Source of the DNA: CAZVFX01 sp964626565
GTDB taxonomy: Bacteria; Myxococcota_A; UBA9042; CAIXZC01
Direction of reading: 5' to 3'
Assembly (NCBI GenBank): GCA_964626565.1
Contig: CAZVFX010000004.1
Span: 40,349 to 104,348, forward strand
DNA: 64,000 nucleotides
Both the position numbers and the translations under genes were made by a program. Each line of letters begins with the position of its first letter. Within the stretch, counting starts at the first letter, position 1. Below the pieces are notes generated by a model that was given only the letters and a program-made list of their open reading frames with translations, was not told the origin of the DNA and did no database searches. Positions 15,366 through 23,574 of this stretch are shown here, piece by piece.

Positions 15366-16477
15366 CCCAGAAAATACTCACTGATGTCGTGGAGGAGGGT
15401 CTTCCTGTCTTTCCAGGCGGCCTTGAGCGAGAGGCGTAAACCTGGTTCGATGTAGCACGACTGCCAGCACCGGTCGCAACTTTTACCCGTGGCCCGGAGG
15501 GCTTTAATTTCGGGATTGCGCCACAGTTGGGAGAAAGAAGACTCCTTGACGTTGCCCGCGTGCTTGCCAAGGGTGTAGCACGGGTACAATTCTCCGAACG
15601 CGTTGATGTCGCACACGCCAAGGCCCGCCATGCAGCGGACCTTGGTCCGGTCACCCGCGTACCAACCCACGATTCCGCTGATATATGAAGGGCTGTTGGT
15701 GACCACCCCCCGTCCCCGGGCGCGCTCCTGCAGCGCGTCCAACGCCCGTGCGAGCGCGGGCACGTCGCCGGGGCGGGGCAGCAACGAATCATCCTGGCCG
15801 TACACGTTGAAAGGGTAGCACTGGTGGTAGGGCAGAAGGCGTAGTTGCGTCGCCCCCGCGTCGGCAACCAGGTCAACCATATCCGGAAGGGTGGAAAGGT
15901 TCTTGAGGCAGACTAGCGTGTTAAGCCCTACCCGCGCCCGGTCTCCTGCCAGCTCTCGGAAGGTCGCGATGCCCGAAGTGGCACGCGCGAAACTGCCTTC
16001 CACCCCACGGATTTCATCGTGGAGTTCGGCTGTGGGACCGTCGATGGAGACCAGCAACTGGTCCAGGCCTGCGGTTACCAGCTCTGCGCTGCGCCGCCGG
16101 TTGAGGAGCACTCCGTTGGTGGTCACCGTGACGTGAAGGCCCGCGGCTTTGCACCCTGCTACGATGCGGGGGAGGTCCTGGCGCAACAGCGGCTCGCCTC
16201 CGAACAGGTCTACCGCAACCAGACCTTCGGCCGCCAGTCCGGTAAGGACCTCAAGCAGACGGTCTGCGGAGACCTCGTGGTCGGCAAGGTCGGCTTCGCC
16301 TTCCTTTGTCTTCCAGATGTCGCAGTGGCGGCATTTGAGGTTGCACCGCCGAGTGAGTTCCACGAAGACCATCAGGGGAGAGCGGGGGGCGAGGCCGAAG
16401 ATGTCGTACGTCGCAGCCCGCCACAGGCTGTCGGCAATGCGCGCCATGCGCCCCACATTTTTCATCCTCCCGGTCAT
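15362..16477 (-). CDS. Radical SAM / SPASM-type protein (second of a tandem pair)
   Basis: A 371-residue radical SAM enzyme. The cluster motif CNLKCRHC lies near residue 45, followed by the GGEPLL motif near 95. C-terminal cysteines (RCMAGLGVCDINAFGELYPC and CDRCWQSC) look like a SPASM auxiliary cluster region, as in peptide-modifying maturases and heme-biosynthesis-like enzymes. Its ATG overlaps the stop codon of the upstream radical SAM gene as ATGA. No small precursor-peptide gene is obvious beside it, so the substrate is unknown. It converges on the L,D-transpeptidase gene with a four-base overlap. Confidence 0.88.
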   Translation of the reverse strand: MTGRMKNVGRMARIADSLWRAATYDIFGLAPRSPLMVFVELTRRCNLKCRHCDIWKTKEGEADLADHEVSADRLLEVLTGLAAEGLVAVDLFGGEPLLRQDLPRIVAGCKAAGLHVTVTTNGVLLNRRRSAELVTAGLDQLLVSIDGPTAELHDEIRGVEGSFARATSGIATFRELAGDRARVGLNTLVCLKNLSTLPDMVDLVADAGATQLRLLPYHQCYPFNVYGQDDSLLPRPGDVPALARALDALQERARGRGVVTNSPSYISGIVGWYAGDRTKVRCMAGLGVCDINAFGELYPCYTLGKHAGNVKESSFSQLWRNPEIKALRATGKSCDRCWQSCYIEPGLRLSLKAAWKDRKTLLHDISEYFLG

Positions 16478-17517
16478 GAGCGTCTCCAGAAGTAGTCAAG
16501 CAGGGAGGTCTGCCCGGAGAGCTGTTCGAGGATCATGCCGGGGGAGAGGTTGGCCAACAGAGAAATGTCCAGTAGGCAAGATGTGTAACAGTGCAGCGAC
16601 GGGGTGCACCTGGCCGACTCCCGCCTTAGTTCTTCTGCCTCTTTGGAATGCCAGATGTCGTGCAGCCGGTTTTCTCTTAGTCCCCCTGCGATACGCTCCT
16701 TGGCGGCCTCGTATTTGGGGCACGGGACGTAAACCCTGCCGCTGGAGTCCACGGTGAGCAGCAGCGACAGCAGCCGGCAGGTAAACGGCCGGGACTCCAC
16801 GATGTGCTTGAAGTACACGGCAGGGGTGAGCAGAACGTCCCGGTTGGTGCGCTTCAATTCGAGCATTCTGTTGGCCGCGGTAACCGCTTCCGTGGCGGTG
16901 AAACAGTTGATGTCCAGTTCCGCCGACTCGCGGGTGAGCAGACGTACGTGCAGGCCCGCGCCCACTTCTCTCGCCAGGTCCATGAGCCCCTCAACTTCGG
17001 AGAGGTTGTCGGGCCCCAGGCTCATGTTTATGCGGGCGGATATGCCGTGGCGTCGAGCTTCCTCCAGCCCCTGTACTGCCTGGGTGTATAGATTGGAAAT
17101 GCCGCGGATTTCATCCTGGCGCGGACCGGCGTAGTCCAGCGACACTGTAACTCCATCCAGCAGCGGGGCTATGGAAGGGAGCTGTTCCGCCAGCCGGCTG
17201 CCGTTGGTGGTCATGGTGGTGCGATAGCCGGTGCGCCTGGCCAGGCTCAACACCTGGTGGAGATCGGGATAGATGGTGGGCTCTCCTCCGGAAAGATAGA
17301 GCACCCGGCAGCCCAGCGCCCAGGCGTCGGCCATCAGGGTTTCGATTTCGGCAAGGGAAAGCTCTCCTGCCTGGGGCTGTTCCCGCCAGTGATAGCAGAA
17401 TGAACAGGAAGCGTTGCACCTCTCGGAAGGCTCCAGGAGCAGGATAATGGGTTTTGGCTTATGCAGAATCCCGTTCATGAAGGCTGCTGTGGCCAGCGTT
17501 TTGAGGTAGTCGCTCAT
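16474..17517 (-). CDS. Radical SAM protein (first of a tandem pair)
   Basis: A 347-residue radical SAM protein with the cluster motif CNASCSFC near residue 34, GGEPTIYPD near 77, and C-terminal cysteines (YVPCPKYEAAKERI, ARCTPSLHCYTSC) resembling an auxiliary-cluster region. It is related in architecture to the overlapping downstream gene but clearly diverged, so the two may act in sequence or as a pair. It begins 23 bases after RNase J ends and is likely co-transcribed with it. No substrate can be named. Confidence 0.88.
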   Translation of the reverse strand: MSDYLKTLATAAFMNGILHKPKPIILLLEPSERCNASCSFCYHWREQPQAGELSLAEIETLMADAWALGCRVLYLSGGEPTIYPDLHQVLSLARRTGYRTTMTTNGSRLAEQLPSIAPLLDGVTVSLDYAGPRQDEIRGISNLYTQAVQGLEEARRHGISARINMSLGPDNLSEVEGLMDLAREVGAGLHVRLLTRESAELDINCFTATEAVTAANRMLELKRTNRDVLLTPAVYFKHIVESRPFTCRLLSLLLTVDSSGRVYVPCPKYEAAKERIAGGLRENRLHDIWHSKEAEELRRESARCTPSLHCYTSCLLDISLLANLSPGMILEQLSGQTSLLDYFWRRS

Positions 17518-17540
17518 GACTATCTTATGTTAAGAGCATG

Positions 17541-19181
17541 TCAGGCGGACTGCAAGAAGACCTGAACCACCGGCTTTCGCCCCTGGCGTTTCTTCACCAC
17601 CCTTCTGGCCAGGATGCGGACCTCTTCCTCGATGGATTTTTCGGAACCACCCCGGAGCTGATTGTCGAAGTCGTTGATGATGGAGCGCTCCATGGCGTCA
17701 ACGAGGCTGCCGTCGGGGTCAGGCACTCCGTGGAGGGTGATCTCGGGTCTCAACTCCACCCCGCGCTTTCGCTTCTTGAAGGTGCAGCGCACGATGACCA
17801 ACCCGTTGTGCAGCAGTCGGCGCCGGTCCCGGAGCTTCAAATCCTCGGCGTTGCCCATGAGCGGGCCCTCGATATAGCACTCCTCAAGGTCAAGGCTGCC
17901 CGCGTGCTCAACTCCCCGGGCCGACACGGTCAGCATGTCGCCCAGGTCGGCGATAACCGCCTCTGCTCCCACGGTTTCCTCGGCCAGCCTGGCGTGGGAC
18001 TCAAGGAAACGATACTCGCCGTGGACCGGCACAAAGTACTTCGGCCGGACCAGCTTCAACACTCTGGCCAGGTCTTCCCCCGGCGCGTGACCGGAGGTGT
18101 GGATGTCTGCGTTGGTTTCGTCGAACACCGTCGCCCCCAGGCGAATCAGGTTGTTGGCCACCGCCTGGATCCCCTTTTCGTTGCCGGGGATGATCTTGCT
18201 GGAGTAGATGACCAGGTCGTCGTCGCGGATGTGGACATCGGCGTGCTCACCGGTGGAAATGCGGGTGAGCGCGGATCTGGACTCACCCTGGCTGCCGGCC
18301 ACCATGAGCATGAGCCGGCCGCCTTCCACTTCGTCTGCAAACTTCGGGTCCACCAGGTCGTTGGGATCGAAGGGTCTGAGCCCCGTTTCCATGGCGGCTC
18401 TTCCGTAGCTGTACAAACTGCGGCCCACCAGGCCCAAACGTCTGCCCAATCGATTCGCCATTTGCGCCAGCAGGGTCACCCGCTCCATGTTGGATGAGAA
18501 GAGCGACATAAGCACTCGGCCCTTGTGGTTGGCCACCAGCTTGGCTACGTCTGCAACCACTTCCGATTCGGGCCTGGTGGTGCCGGAGCGCTCCACGTTG
18601 GTGCTGTCCGACAGCATGAGCAAGACGCCTTCGTCGCCCAGTTCAGCGAACGCGGGCAGGTCCATAGGCTCGCCGATGGAAGGTGCTTCGTCGACCCGGA
18701 AATCCCCGGTGTGGAGGATGGTGCCGTAGGGTGTGGTGATCGCTATGGCCAGCGCGTCGGGGATGCTGTGGGTTACCCTGATGAAGCGAAAGCCCAGCCC
18801 GGCCAGTTCCAATTCGTCGCCCGGCCGGATCTGGTTGACCGGCAGGGACGGAGGGCCGGGATATTCGAGGGCTTTCGCCTTCAACAGCGAGGCTGCGAAA
18901 GGCGGGGCGTAAACAGGAACCCCGGTGTCACCGAAAATTGCCGGCACCGCACCGATATGGTCCTCGTGGCCGTGGGTGATCAGCACGGCCATGATGTTGT
19001 CTCGATTGACTTCGAAATAGCGGATGTCCGGAATGATGAAGTCCGGGCCGAAGTGCTGACCCGGCGGAAACATGACCCCGCAATCGATGATCACGGTGCC
19101 GCGCTCCGTCTCGACAGCCAGGCAGTTCATGCCGATTTCGCCCACGCCGCCCAAAAATACCAGTCTAATTTCTCCAGACAT
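17541..19181 (-). CDS. rnj: Ribonuclease J (metallo-beta-lactamase / beta-CASP)
   Basis: A 546-residue RNase J, a 5'-3' exo- and endoribonuclease of RNA turnover. It has the beta-lactamase motif ITHGHEDHIGAVP near residue 75, HTGDFRVD with a metal-binding Asp, SDSTNVERSG and the beta-CASP region VAGSQGESRSALTR. SGHAPGEDL and VHGEYRF supply later His residues. The N-terminus IRLVFLGGVGEIGMNCLAVE is typical. The ATG at 19181 has AGGTGG upstream; the longer frame starting at 19343 has no support. It heads a group with two radical SAM genes. Confidence 0.95.
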   Translation of the reverse strand: MSGEIRLVFLGGVGEIGMNCLAVETERGTVIIDCGVMFPPGQHFGPDFIIPDIRYFEVNRDNIMAVLITHGHEDHIGAVPAIFGDTGVPVYAPPFAASLLKAKALEYPGPPSLPVNQIRPGDELELAGLGFRFIRVTHSIPDALAIAITTPYGTILHTGDFRVDEAPSIGEPMDLPAFAELGDEGVLLMLSDSTNVERSGTTRPESEVVADVAKLVANHKGRVLMSLFSSNMERVTLLAQMANRLGRRLGLVGRSLYSYGRAAMETGLRPFDPNDLVDPKFADEVEGGRLMLMVAGSQGESRSALTRISTGEHADVHIRDDDLVIYSSKIIPGNEKGIQAVANNLIRLGATVFDETNADIHTSGHAPGEDLARVLKLVRPKYFVPVHGEYRFLESHARLAEETVGAEAVIADLGDMLTVSARGVEHAGSLDLEECYIEGPLMGNAEDLKLRDRRRLLHNGLVIVRCTFKKRKRGVELRPEITLHGVPDPDGSLVDAMERSIINDFDNQLRGGSEKSIEEEVRILARRVVKKRQGRKPVVQVFLQSA

Positions 19182-19270
19182 ATCAACCACCTGTGTACAG
19201 GCCCCAAAAGGCCAGAAGTTCTTGTACCAGACCGGGCGGCAAAACGAAAGGCCTAAGCTGTCCAAACCAG

Positions 19271-19300
19271 TTGACGTCGGCCGCAACGAGGAGATATAGT
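19271..19300 (+). promoter_or_regulatory. Predicted sigma70-type promoter for the class II aldolase gene
   Basis: TTGACG, 18 bases, TATAGT; 34 bases upstream of the ATG at 19334. Confidence 0.5.
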
Positions 19301-19333
19301 TCGCAGCAGACGATGGTTCAGCGGGTGTGAAAA

Positions 19334-20071
19334 ATGCAGGCACTGAAGAGACAACTCGTTAAATTCTCGCACCGGGTCTGGGAGCAGGGCTGGGCCGCCA
19401 ATCATGACGGCAACATCACCGTCAGAATCGACAAGCGCAGGATTCTGGCTACTCCCACCGCCTTTTCCAAAATCGAGATCAGGGAAGATGACCTGCTGAT
19501 CATCGAGACCCATACGGGGAAGGTGTTGTCGGGCCGGCATCGACCTTTTTCCGAATTGGGCCTTCACCTTGAGTACTACCGGACCCGTGAAGATGCAAAT
19601 GCAGTGGTCCACGCCCACCCCCCGGTTACCTCCGGACTAACGGTAGCGGGCGTCGAGGTCGAGCCCCGCATGACTCCCGAGGCGGTGGTATCGCTGGGCG
19701 ACCGGATCCCCTTGGCGCCGGTGGTCTTCCCCGGTTCCCTGGAGAGTCGTCAGCAGGTGCGTTTCCTCGGGAGGCTCTACGACGTAATCGCTCTGGCCAG
19801 CCACGGTGTCATCACCTGCGGCACGGACCTGGAACAAGCCTATCTTCGCTGCGAACTGTGCGAACAGTTGGCGCAGATGCAGCAGGTGGCCATGGGGGTA
19901 GGCAGGTTGCAACTCATCCCCGACGTATGGATTCCCGACCTGTTGGCCAAGCGCAAGAAAGCAGGCCTCGGCCCCGAAGGCCGCGGCGAGCAACCCCCGG
20001 CACCCGACATCTCCTCCCTCCCCGTCGACCAGATAGTCGAAGCCATGGTTGAGAACCTGAAAGACGGTTAG
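19334..20071 (+). CDS. Class II aldolase/adducin family protein
   Basis: A 245-residue member of the zinc-dependent class II aldolase/adducin family. Visible are the N-terminal region HDGNITVRI, a phosphate-binding-like stretch ATPTAFSKIEI, the acid/base and metal region GLHLEYYRTREDANAVVHAHPP (HAH metal ligands), and ALASHGVITCG supplying the third His. The family includes fuculose-phosphate aldolase, ribulose-phosphate epimerase and MtnB. The substrate cannot be decided here, and there are no sugar or methionine-salvage genes nearby. It stands alone. Its stop codon is part of the first unit of a sixteen-unit heptamer array. Confidence 0.85.
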   Translation: MQALKRQLVKFSHRVWEQGWAANHDGNITVRIDKRRILATPTAFSKIEIREDDLLIIETHTGKVLSGRHRPFSELGLHLEYYRTREDANAVVHAHPPVTSGLTVAGVEVEPRMTPEAVVSLGDRIPLAPVVFPGSLESRQQVRFLGRLYDVIALASHGVITCGTDLEQAYLRCELCEQLAQMQQVAMGVGRLQLIPDVWIPDLLAKRKKAGLGPEGRGEQPPAPDISSLPVDQIVEAMVENLKDG

Positions 20072-20178
20072 TTGTTAGCTGTTAGCCGTTGGTTGTTAGC
20101 TTGAAGCCCGAAACCCGAAACCCGAAACCCGAAACCCGAAACCCGAAACCCGAAACCCGAAACTCGAAACCCGAAACG
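20067..20178. repeat. Heptamer array, five GTTAGNN-type and ten CGAAACN units
   Basis: Sixteen units fill 112 bases exactly: five GTTAGNN-type units (one GTTGGTT), one TGAAGCC, then ten CGAAACN. The family switch keeps the seven-base phase. The class II aldolase stop codon (20069-20071) lies in the first unit. The array fills most of the gap to the convergent nhaA gene. Confidence 0.95.
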
Positions 20179-20187
20179 TCCTCTTCC

Positions 20188-21375
20188 CTAGTACGTTCCC
20201 TTCTTGATCCCCAGACCCTTCGCCACTGCAAAGGTGATAATTGCCGCGCCGAAGCTGAACAGGGCGCCCATCTTGACGCTGTCCAGGAGATCCCCCGGCG
20301 GGAAGGCGACCACGCTGACGAACAGCGCCACCGTGAACCCGATCGCGGCGGCAAAGCCCACCACCAGCAGTTCCTTGTTGCCCATACCCTTGGGCAGGGT
20401 GAGGCCGCAAAGCTGGCCAATCTTGGTGCACGCCACGATGCCGACGGGCTTACCCACGATCAGACCGGCGAGCACCAGCCATGTACCGGCTCCCACGGCA
20501 GATAGCGCAACGCCTGCGTTGACGAAGCCGAAGAGGCCCAAGATCAGCTCTACCGGGTTCTTCCACCAGTGCTCCATGCGGTTCAGCGTGTCCGTGCCCT
20601 CGGATTCACCGGGCGCCCAGATGCCCAGGTCAGTGTGCTCGTGAGGCATGCACCACGCCAGGGGTACGAGAGCCAGAGCCGGGTGGATGCCGCCCTCGTG
20701 GAAAGCGAACCACGACAGCACGCCCGGGCCCAGCAGATAGGCCCAGAACGAGTTGATCTTCAACACCTTCCAGAAGACCAGCGCCAGGGCAATGGCCGCG
20801 GCCGCGCCAACGAAGAACACCAGTTGAGGGTTGATGCCGTGGAGGAAGGGTAGGATGTTGTGTACTTTCTGAGGATAAAACGCGGCCAGTACGATTAGCC
20901 CGCCCGCGTCGTCGGCGATGGCCAGCAGCAGCAGAAAGACGATGGGCGCCGGGGTCTTTCCACCCGCACCCTTACCAAAGATCATCTTGGCTACCAGGTA
21001 CGAGAACGCAATATCCGTGGCCATGGGCACGGCCCAACCCCGGGTCAGGTCGGGTTGAGCAAATATCTTGGTGCCGATGATGTAGATGGCAGCAGGTCCG
21101 ACCATGCCGCCAATGGTGGCCATAATGGGGAGGCTGGCTGTGCGCACATTGGATAGGGCGCCGCCCGGCAGCATGGCTTCCCTGATCTCCTTTCCCGCCA
21201 GCAGGAAGAAGAACGCCATGAAGATGTCGTTTACTGCGAACTCGATGACATGTTTCGTCTCGGCGTACGCCTCGTAGTTAGTGTTGGCCCAGATGAGAGC
21301 CACCAGTGCTCCGCCGATGAGAAACAGCGAGTTTTCGAGGAGGAATCTGACCATTTCGCGGCTTGCCTTTACCAT
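20188..21375 (-). CDS. nhaA: Na+/H+ antiporter NhaA
   Basis: A 395-residue sodium/proton antiporter of the inner membrane with about eleven to twelve hydrophobic helices. The family core is clear: PMATDIAFSYLV near residue 130 and LLLAIADDAGGLIVLAAFY near 160, holding the paired Asp of the transport site. Further conserved stretches are FFFLLAGKEIREAMLPGG and the C-terminal GKPVGIV. It lies 18 bases downstream of serS and is probably read from the serS promoter. Its C-terminus ends nine bases before a heptamer array. Confidence 0.95.
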   Translation of the reverse strand: MVKASREMVRFLLENSLFLIGGALVALIWANTNYEAYAETKHVIEFAVNDIFMAFFFLLAGKEIREAMLPGGALSNVRTASLPIMATIGGMVGPAAIYIIGTKIFAQPDLTRGWAVPMATDIAFSYLVAKMIFGKGAGGKTPAPIVFLLLLAIADDAGGLIVLAAFYPQKVHNILPFLHGINPQLVFFVGAAAAIALALVFWKVLKINSFWAYLLGPGVLSWFAFHEGGIHPALALVPLAWCMPHEHTDLGIWAPGESEGTDTLNRMEHWWKNPVELILGLFGFVNAGVALSAVGAGTWLVLAGLIVGKPVGIVACTKIGQLCGLTLPKGMGNKELLVVGFAAAIGFTVALFVSVVAFPPGDLLDSVKMGALFSFGAAIITFAVAKGLGIKKGTY

Positions 21376-21393
21376 ATCTTCTCCGCCTGCATG

Positions 21394-22668
21394 CTATTGC
21401 GGCTTGATAACTTCCAAGCCGCCCATATAAGGCACCAGCACCTTGGGCACTACGACGCTGCCGTCGGCTTGCTGGTAGTTCTCCAGTATTGCGATGATGG
21501 TCCGGCCGATAGCCAGACCTGATCCATTAATAGTATGTACAAAGCGGGGGCGCTGCTTTTTTTCCCCTTCGGGCCGATATCGAATCGATGCCCGGCGCGC
21601 CTGGAACTCGTAAAAATTGCTGCACGATGAGATTTCACGATAGGTCTTCTGGCCGGGAAGCCACACTTCGAGGTCGTAGCATTTCCCTGCGGAGAATCCC
21701 ATGTCGCCCCGGCAAAGCAGCGAGACGCGGTAGGGCAACTCGAGGAGTTGCAGCACCGCCTCCGCATCCGCAGCCAGCGCCTCCAATTCGTCGGGTGAGG
21801 ATTCGGGAGTGGTGAATTTCACCAGTTCCACTTTCTGGAACTGGTGCACCCTGGTGATACCCCGGGTGTCCTGGCCGGCAGCCCCTGCCTCTCGGCGGAA
21901 GCAGGAGGAATACGCCGCATATTTGATGGGTAACTGCTCTTCCTGCAGAATCTCTTCCCGGTGCATGTTGGTCACCGGCACCTCGGCCGTTGGAATCAGG
22001 AACATGTCGTCGGTGGAGAACGCCTCTTCCGCGAACTTCGGCAACTGGCCCGTACCTTCCATGGACTGCCTGGTGACCATGTAGGGCGGGAGCACCGGTT
22101 CGTATCCTCTCTTTGCCGCTTCGTCCAGCATGAACCGGGCCAGACCCAACTCCAGGTACACTCCGGCCCCTCGGTAGAGCGCCTGACGGGAACCGCCCAC
22201 TTTTGCGGCAGCCTCCAGATCGAGGACGCCCGCTGCCGTACCCACGTCCCAGTGGGGCAGGGCCTCGAAGTCGAACGTCCGGGGTTCACCCCATGACCTC
22301 ACAACTATGTTGTCTTCTTCGCTTGTCCCCTCCGGGACCGACTCGTCGGGGAGGTTCGGGATGTACATTACGAAGCTACCCAGCTCTTCCTCGACTGTGG
22401 CGACGGTGCGTTCCAGCTCCTTGACCCGCGCGGATAAGCTCTTCAGCTCCTCTCGCATGGCGCCCGCCTTTTCCCGGTCCCGGGCTATCTTCTTGAACTC
22501 GTTGGAGAGCTGTTTCTGGCGATGGCGACTCTCTTCGAACTCGCCGATTGCCGACAGGCGTCCTTGGAACAGCTCGACCAGGCGGTCCCAGTCCACCTCT
22601 GCGCCGCGGCCCTCGAGACGGTCACGCACCTCGTCCAGGTTTTCGTACAGGAATCTCGGGTCGTGCAT
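21394..22668 (-). CDS. serS: Seryl-tRNA synthetase
   Basis: Charges tRNA-Ser with serine. The 424-residue class II synthetase has the N-terminal antiparallel coiled-coil tRNA-binding arm (about residues 25-100), motif 2 around CFRREAGAAGQDTRG, the serine-site TAEVPVTNMHREEIL region and motif 3 GLAIGRTIIAILENYQ. Length is normal. The ATG at 22668 has GGAGGAG before it; an ATG 36 bases upstream is less likely. It is the first gene of serS-nhaA. Confidence 0.97.
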   Translation of the reverse strand: MHDPRFLYENLDEVRDRLEGRGAEVDWDRLVELFQGRLSAIGEFEESRHRQKQLSNEFKKIARDREKAGAMREELKSLSARVKELERTVATVEEELGSFVMYIPNLPDESVPEGTSEEDNIVVRSWGEPRTFDFEALPHWDVGTAAGVLDLEAAAKVGGSRQALYRGAGVYLELGLARFMLDEAAKRGYEPVLPPYMVTRQSMEGTGQLPKFAEEAFSTDDMFLIPTAEVPVTNMHREEILQEEQLPIKYAAYSSCFRREAGAAGQDTRGITRVHQFQKVELVKFTTPESSPDELEALAADAEAVLQLLELPYRVSLLCRGDMGFSAGKCYDLEVWLPGQKTYREISSCSNFYEFQARRASIRYRPEGEKKQRPRFVHTINGSGLAIGRTIIAILENYQQADGSVVVPKVLVPYMGGLEVIKPQ

Positions 22669-22694
22669 GCCACTCCTCCGTCTGTCGGCAAGCG

Positions 22695-22723
22695 AACGTA
22701 TCAAATCTCGTCCTGCCTTGCAA
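22695..22723 (-). promoter_or_regulatory. Predicted sigma70-type promoter for serS
   Basis: On the minus strand TTGCAA, 17 bases, TACGTT; 26 bases upstream of the serS start. Confidence 0.55.
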
Positions 22724-22745
22724 GATGGTAACTGCCCCGATTTTT

Positions 22746-22774
22746 TTGGCGGAAAAGCAAAGCTGGACTATGCT
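22746..22774 (+). promoter_or_regulatory. Predicted promoter for the TM-helix channel-like gene
   Basis: TTGGCG, 17 bases, TATGCT; 42 bases upstream of the ATG at 22817. It nearly abuts the divergent serS promoter. Confidence 0.4.
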
Positions 22775-22816
22775 TTGTGGTGATTTTGCACTCTTTAGAA
22801 TGTAAGGAGAAATGCC

Positions 22817-23494
22817 ATGTGGGACGCCATTCTTGAACCTCTCAGGCGATTGGTCGATGTTCTCAACGCCAACTGGAGCAACATCGTGATGACCATCCTG
22901 GTGCTGCTGGGCGGCTGGCTGGTCGCCAGAGCTATCAGGGTATTGCTGGTGCGGGGTTTGCGCATCGCTCGCCTCGACCTGGTCGCGGAGAAGGCCGGCA
23001 TCGAAGAGTTCCTCAAGAAAGGGGGAATCAAGCAGGATGCGGTGGATCTTCTAGGCGCTCTGGTTTACTGGATTATCATCATCATCATCCTGTTGACGGT
23101 GATGCAGATCTGGGGCGTGGGCGACGAATTGAGCACCACCCTGGTGCCGTTCCTGCCCAGGATCTTCGTGTCGCTGGTGATCCTGATCCTGGGGCTATAC
23201 ATTGCGTCTTTCGTGGGCGACCTGGTACGTACTACGTCGGCCAACGCGGAGATCATGTATGCGAAGATGTTGGGCCAGGTGATTCACTATATACTGGTCA
23301 TCTTCGTCGTGCTCACTGCCTTACAGCAACTGGGCATTGAGACCAAACTGATCTCCTGGGGTTTCCTCCTCATCCTGGGCTCCCTCTGTTTGGGGGGTGC
23401 CCTTGCTCTCGGCCTGGGCGCCAAGGATGTGGTCCGGCGCCGGCTGGAAGCATGGGAAGCTGAAGCAGAGAAGGACGCAAAGAAGGAAGAGTAG
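22817..23494 (+). CDS. Mechanosensitive-channel-related membrane protein (conserved TM-helix family)
   Basis: A 225-residue membrane protein with about four hydrophobic segments. The repeated pattern (VLLGGWLVARAIRVLLVRGLR and LGLYIASFVGDLVRTTS) is that of the conserved TM-helix repeat seen in some MscS-related proteins, with a final GGALALGLGAKDVVRRRLE resembling the pore-lining helix of MscS. The cytoplasmic beta and alpha/beta domains of MscS are missing, so it may form a minimal pore or a scaffold. The charged tail (EAWEAEAEKDAKKEE) is cytoplasmic. It is monocistronic with its own promoter and RBS. Confidence 0.75.
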   Translation: MWDAILEPLRRLVDVLNANWSNIVMTILVLLGGWLVARAIRVLLVRGLRIARLDLVAEKAGIEEFLKKGGIKQDAVDLLGALVYWIIIIIILLTVMQIWGVGDELSTTLVPFLPRIFVSLVILILGLYIASFVGDLVRTTSANAEIMYAKMLGQVIHYILVIFVVLTALQQLGIETKLISWGFLLILGSLCLGGALALGLGAKDVVRRRLEAWEAEAEKDAKKEE

Positions 23495-23532
23495 AGGTAG
23501 CAGCAAGCCAGAGGTGGGTTGGTCCTGCTTAC

Positions 23533-23574
23533 TTCTCACCGCTCAAAGCTCACTGCTCAAAACTCAAAGCTCAC
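23533..23574. repeat. Heptamer array, six NNCTCAN units
   Basis: TTCTCAC, CGCTCAA, AGCTCAC, TGCTCAA, AACTCAA, AGCTCAC in exact phase. The stop codon of the 1118-residue protein (23571-23573) falls in the last unit. It lies between convergent genes. Confidence 0.9.

Noticed and set aside
20067..20178. CRISPR array
   Set aside because: The units are seven bases with no spacers and no cas genes are present.
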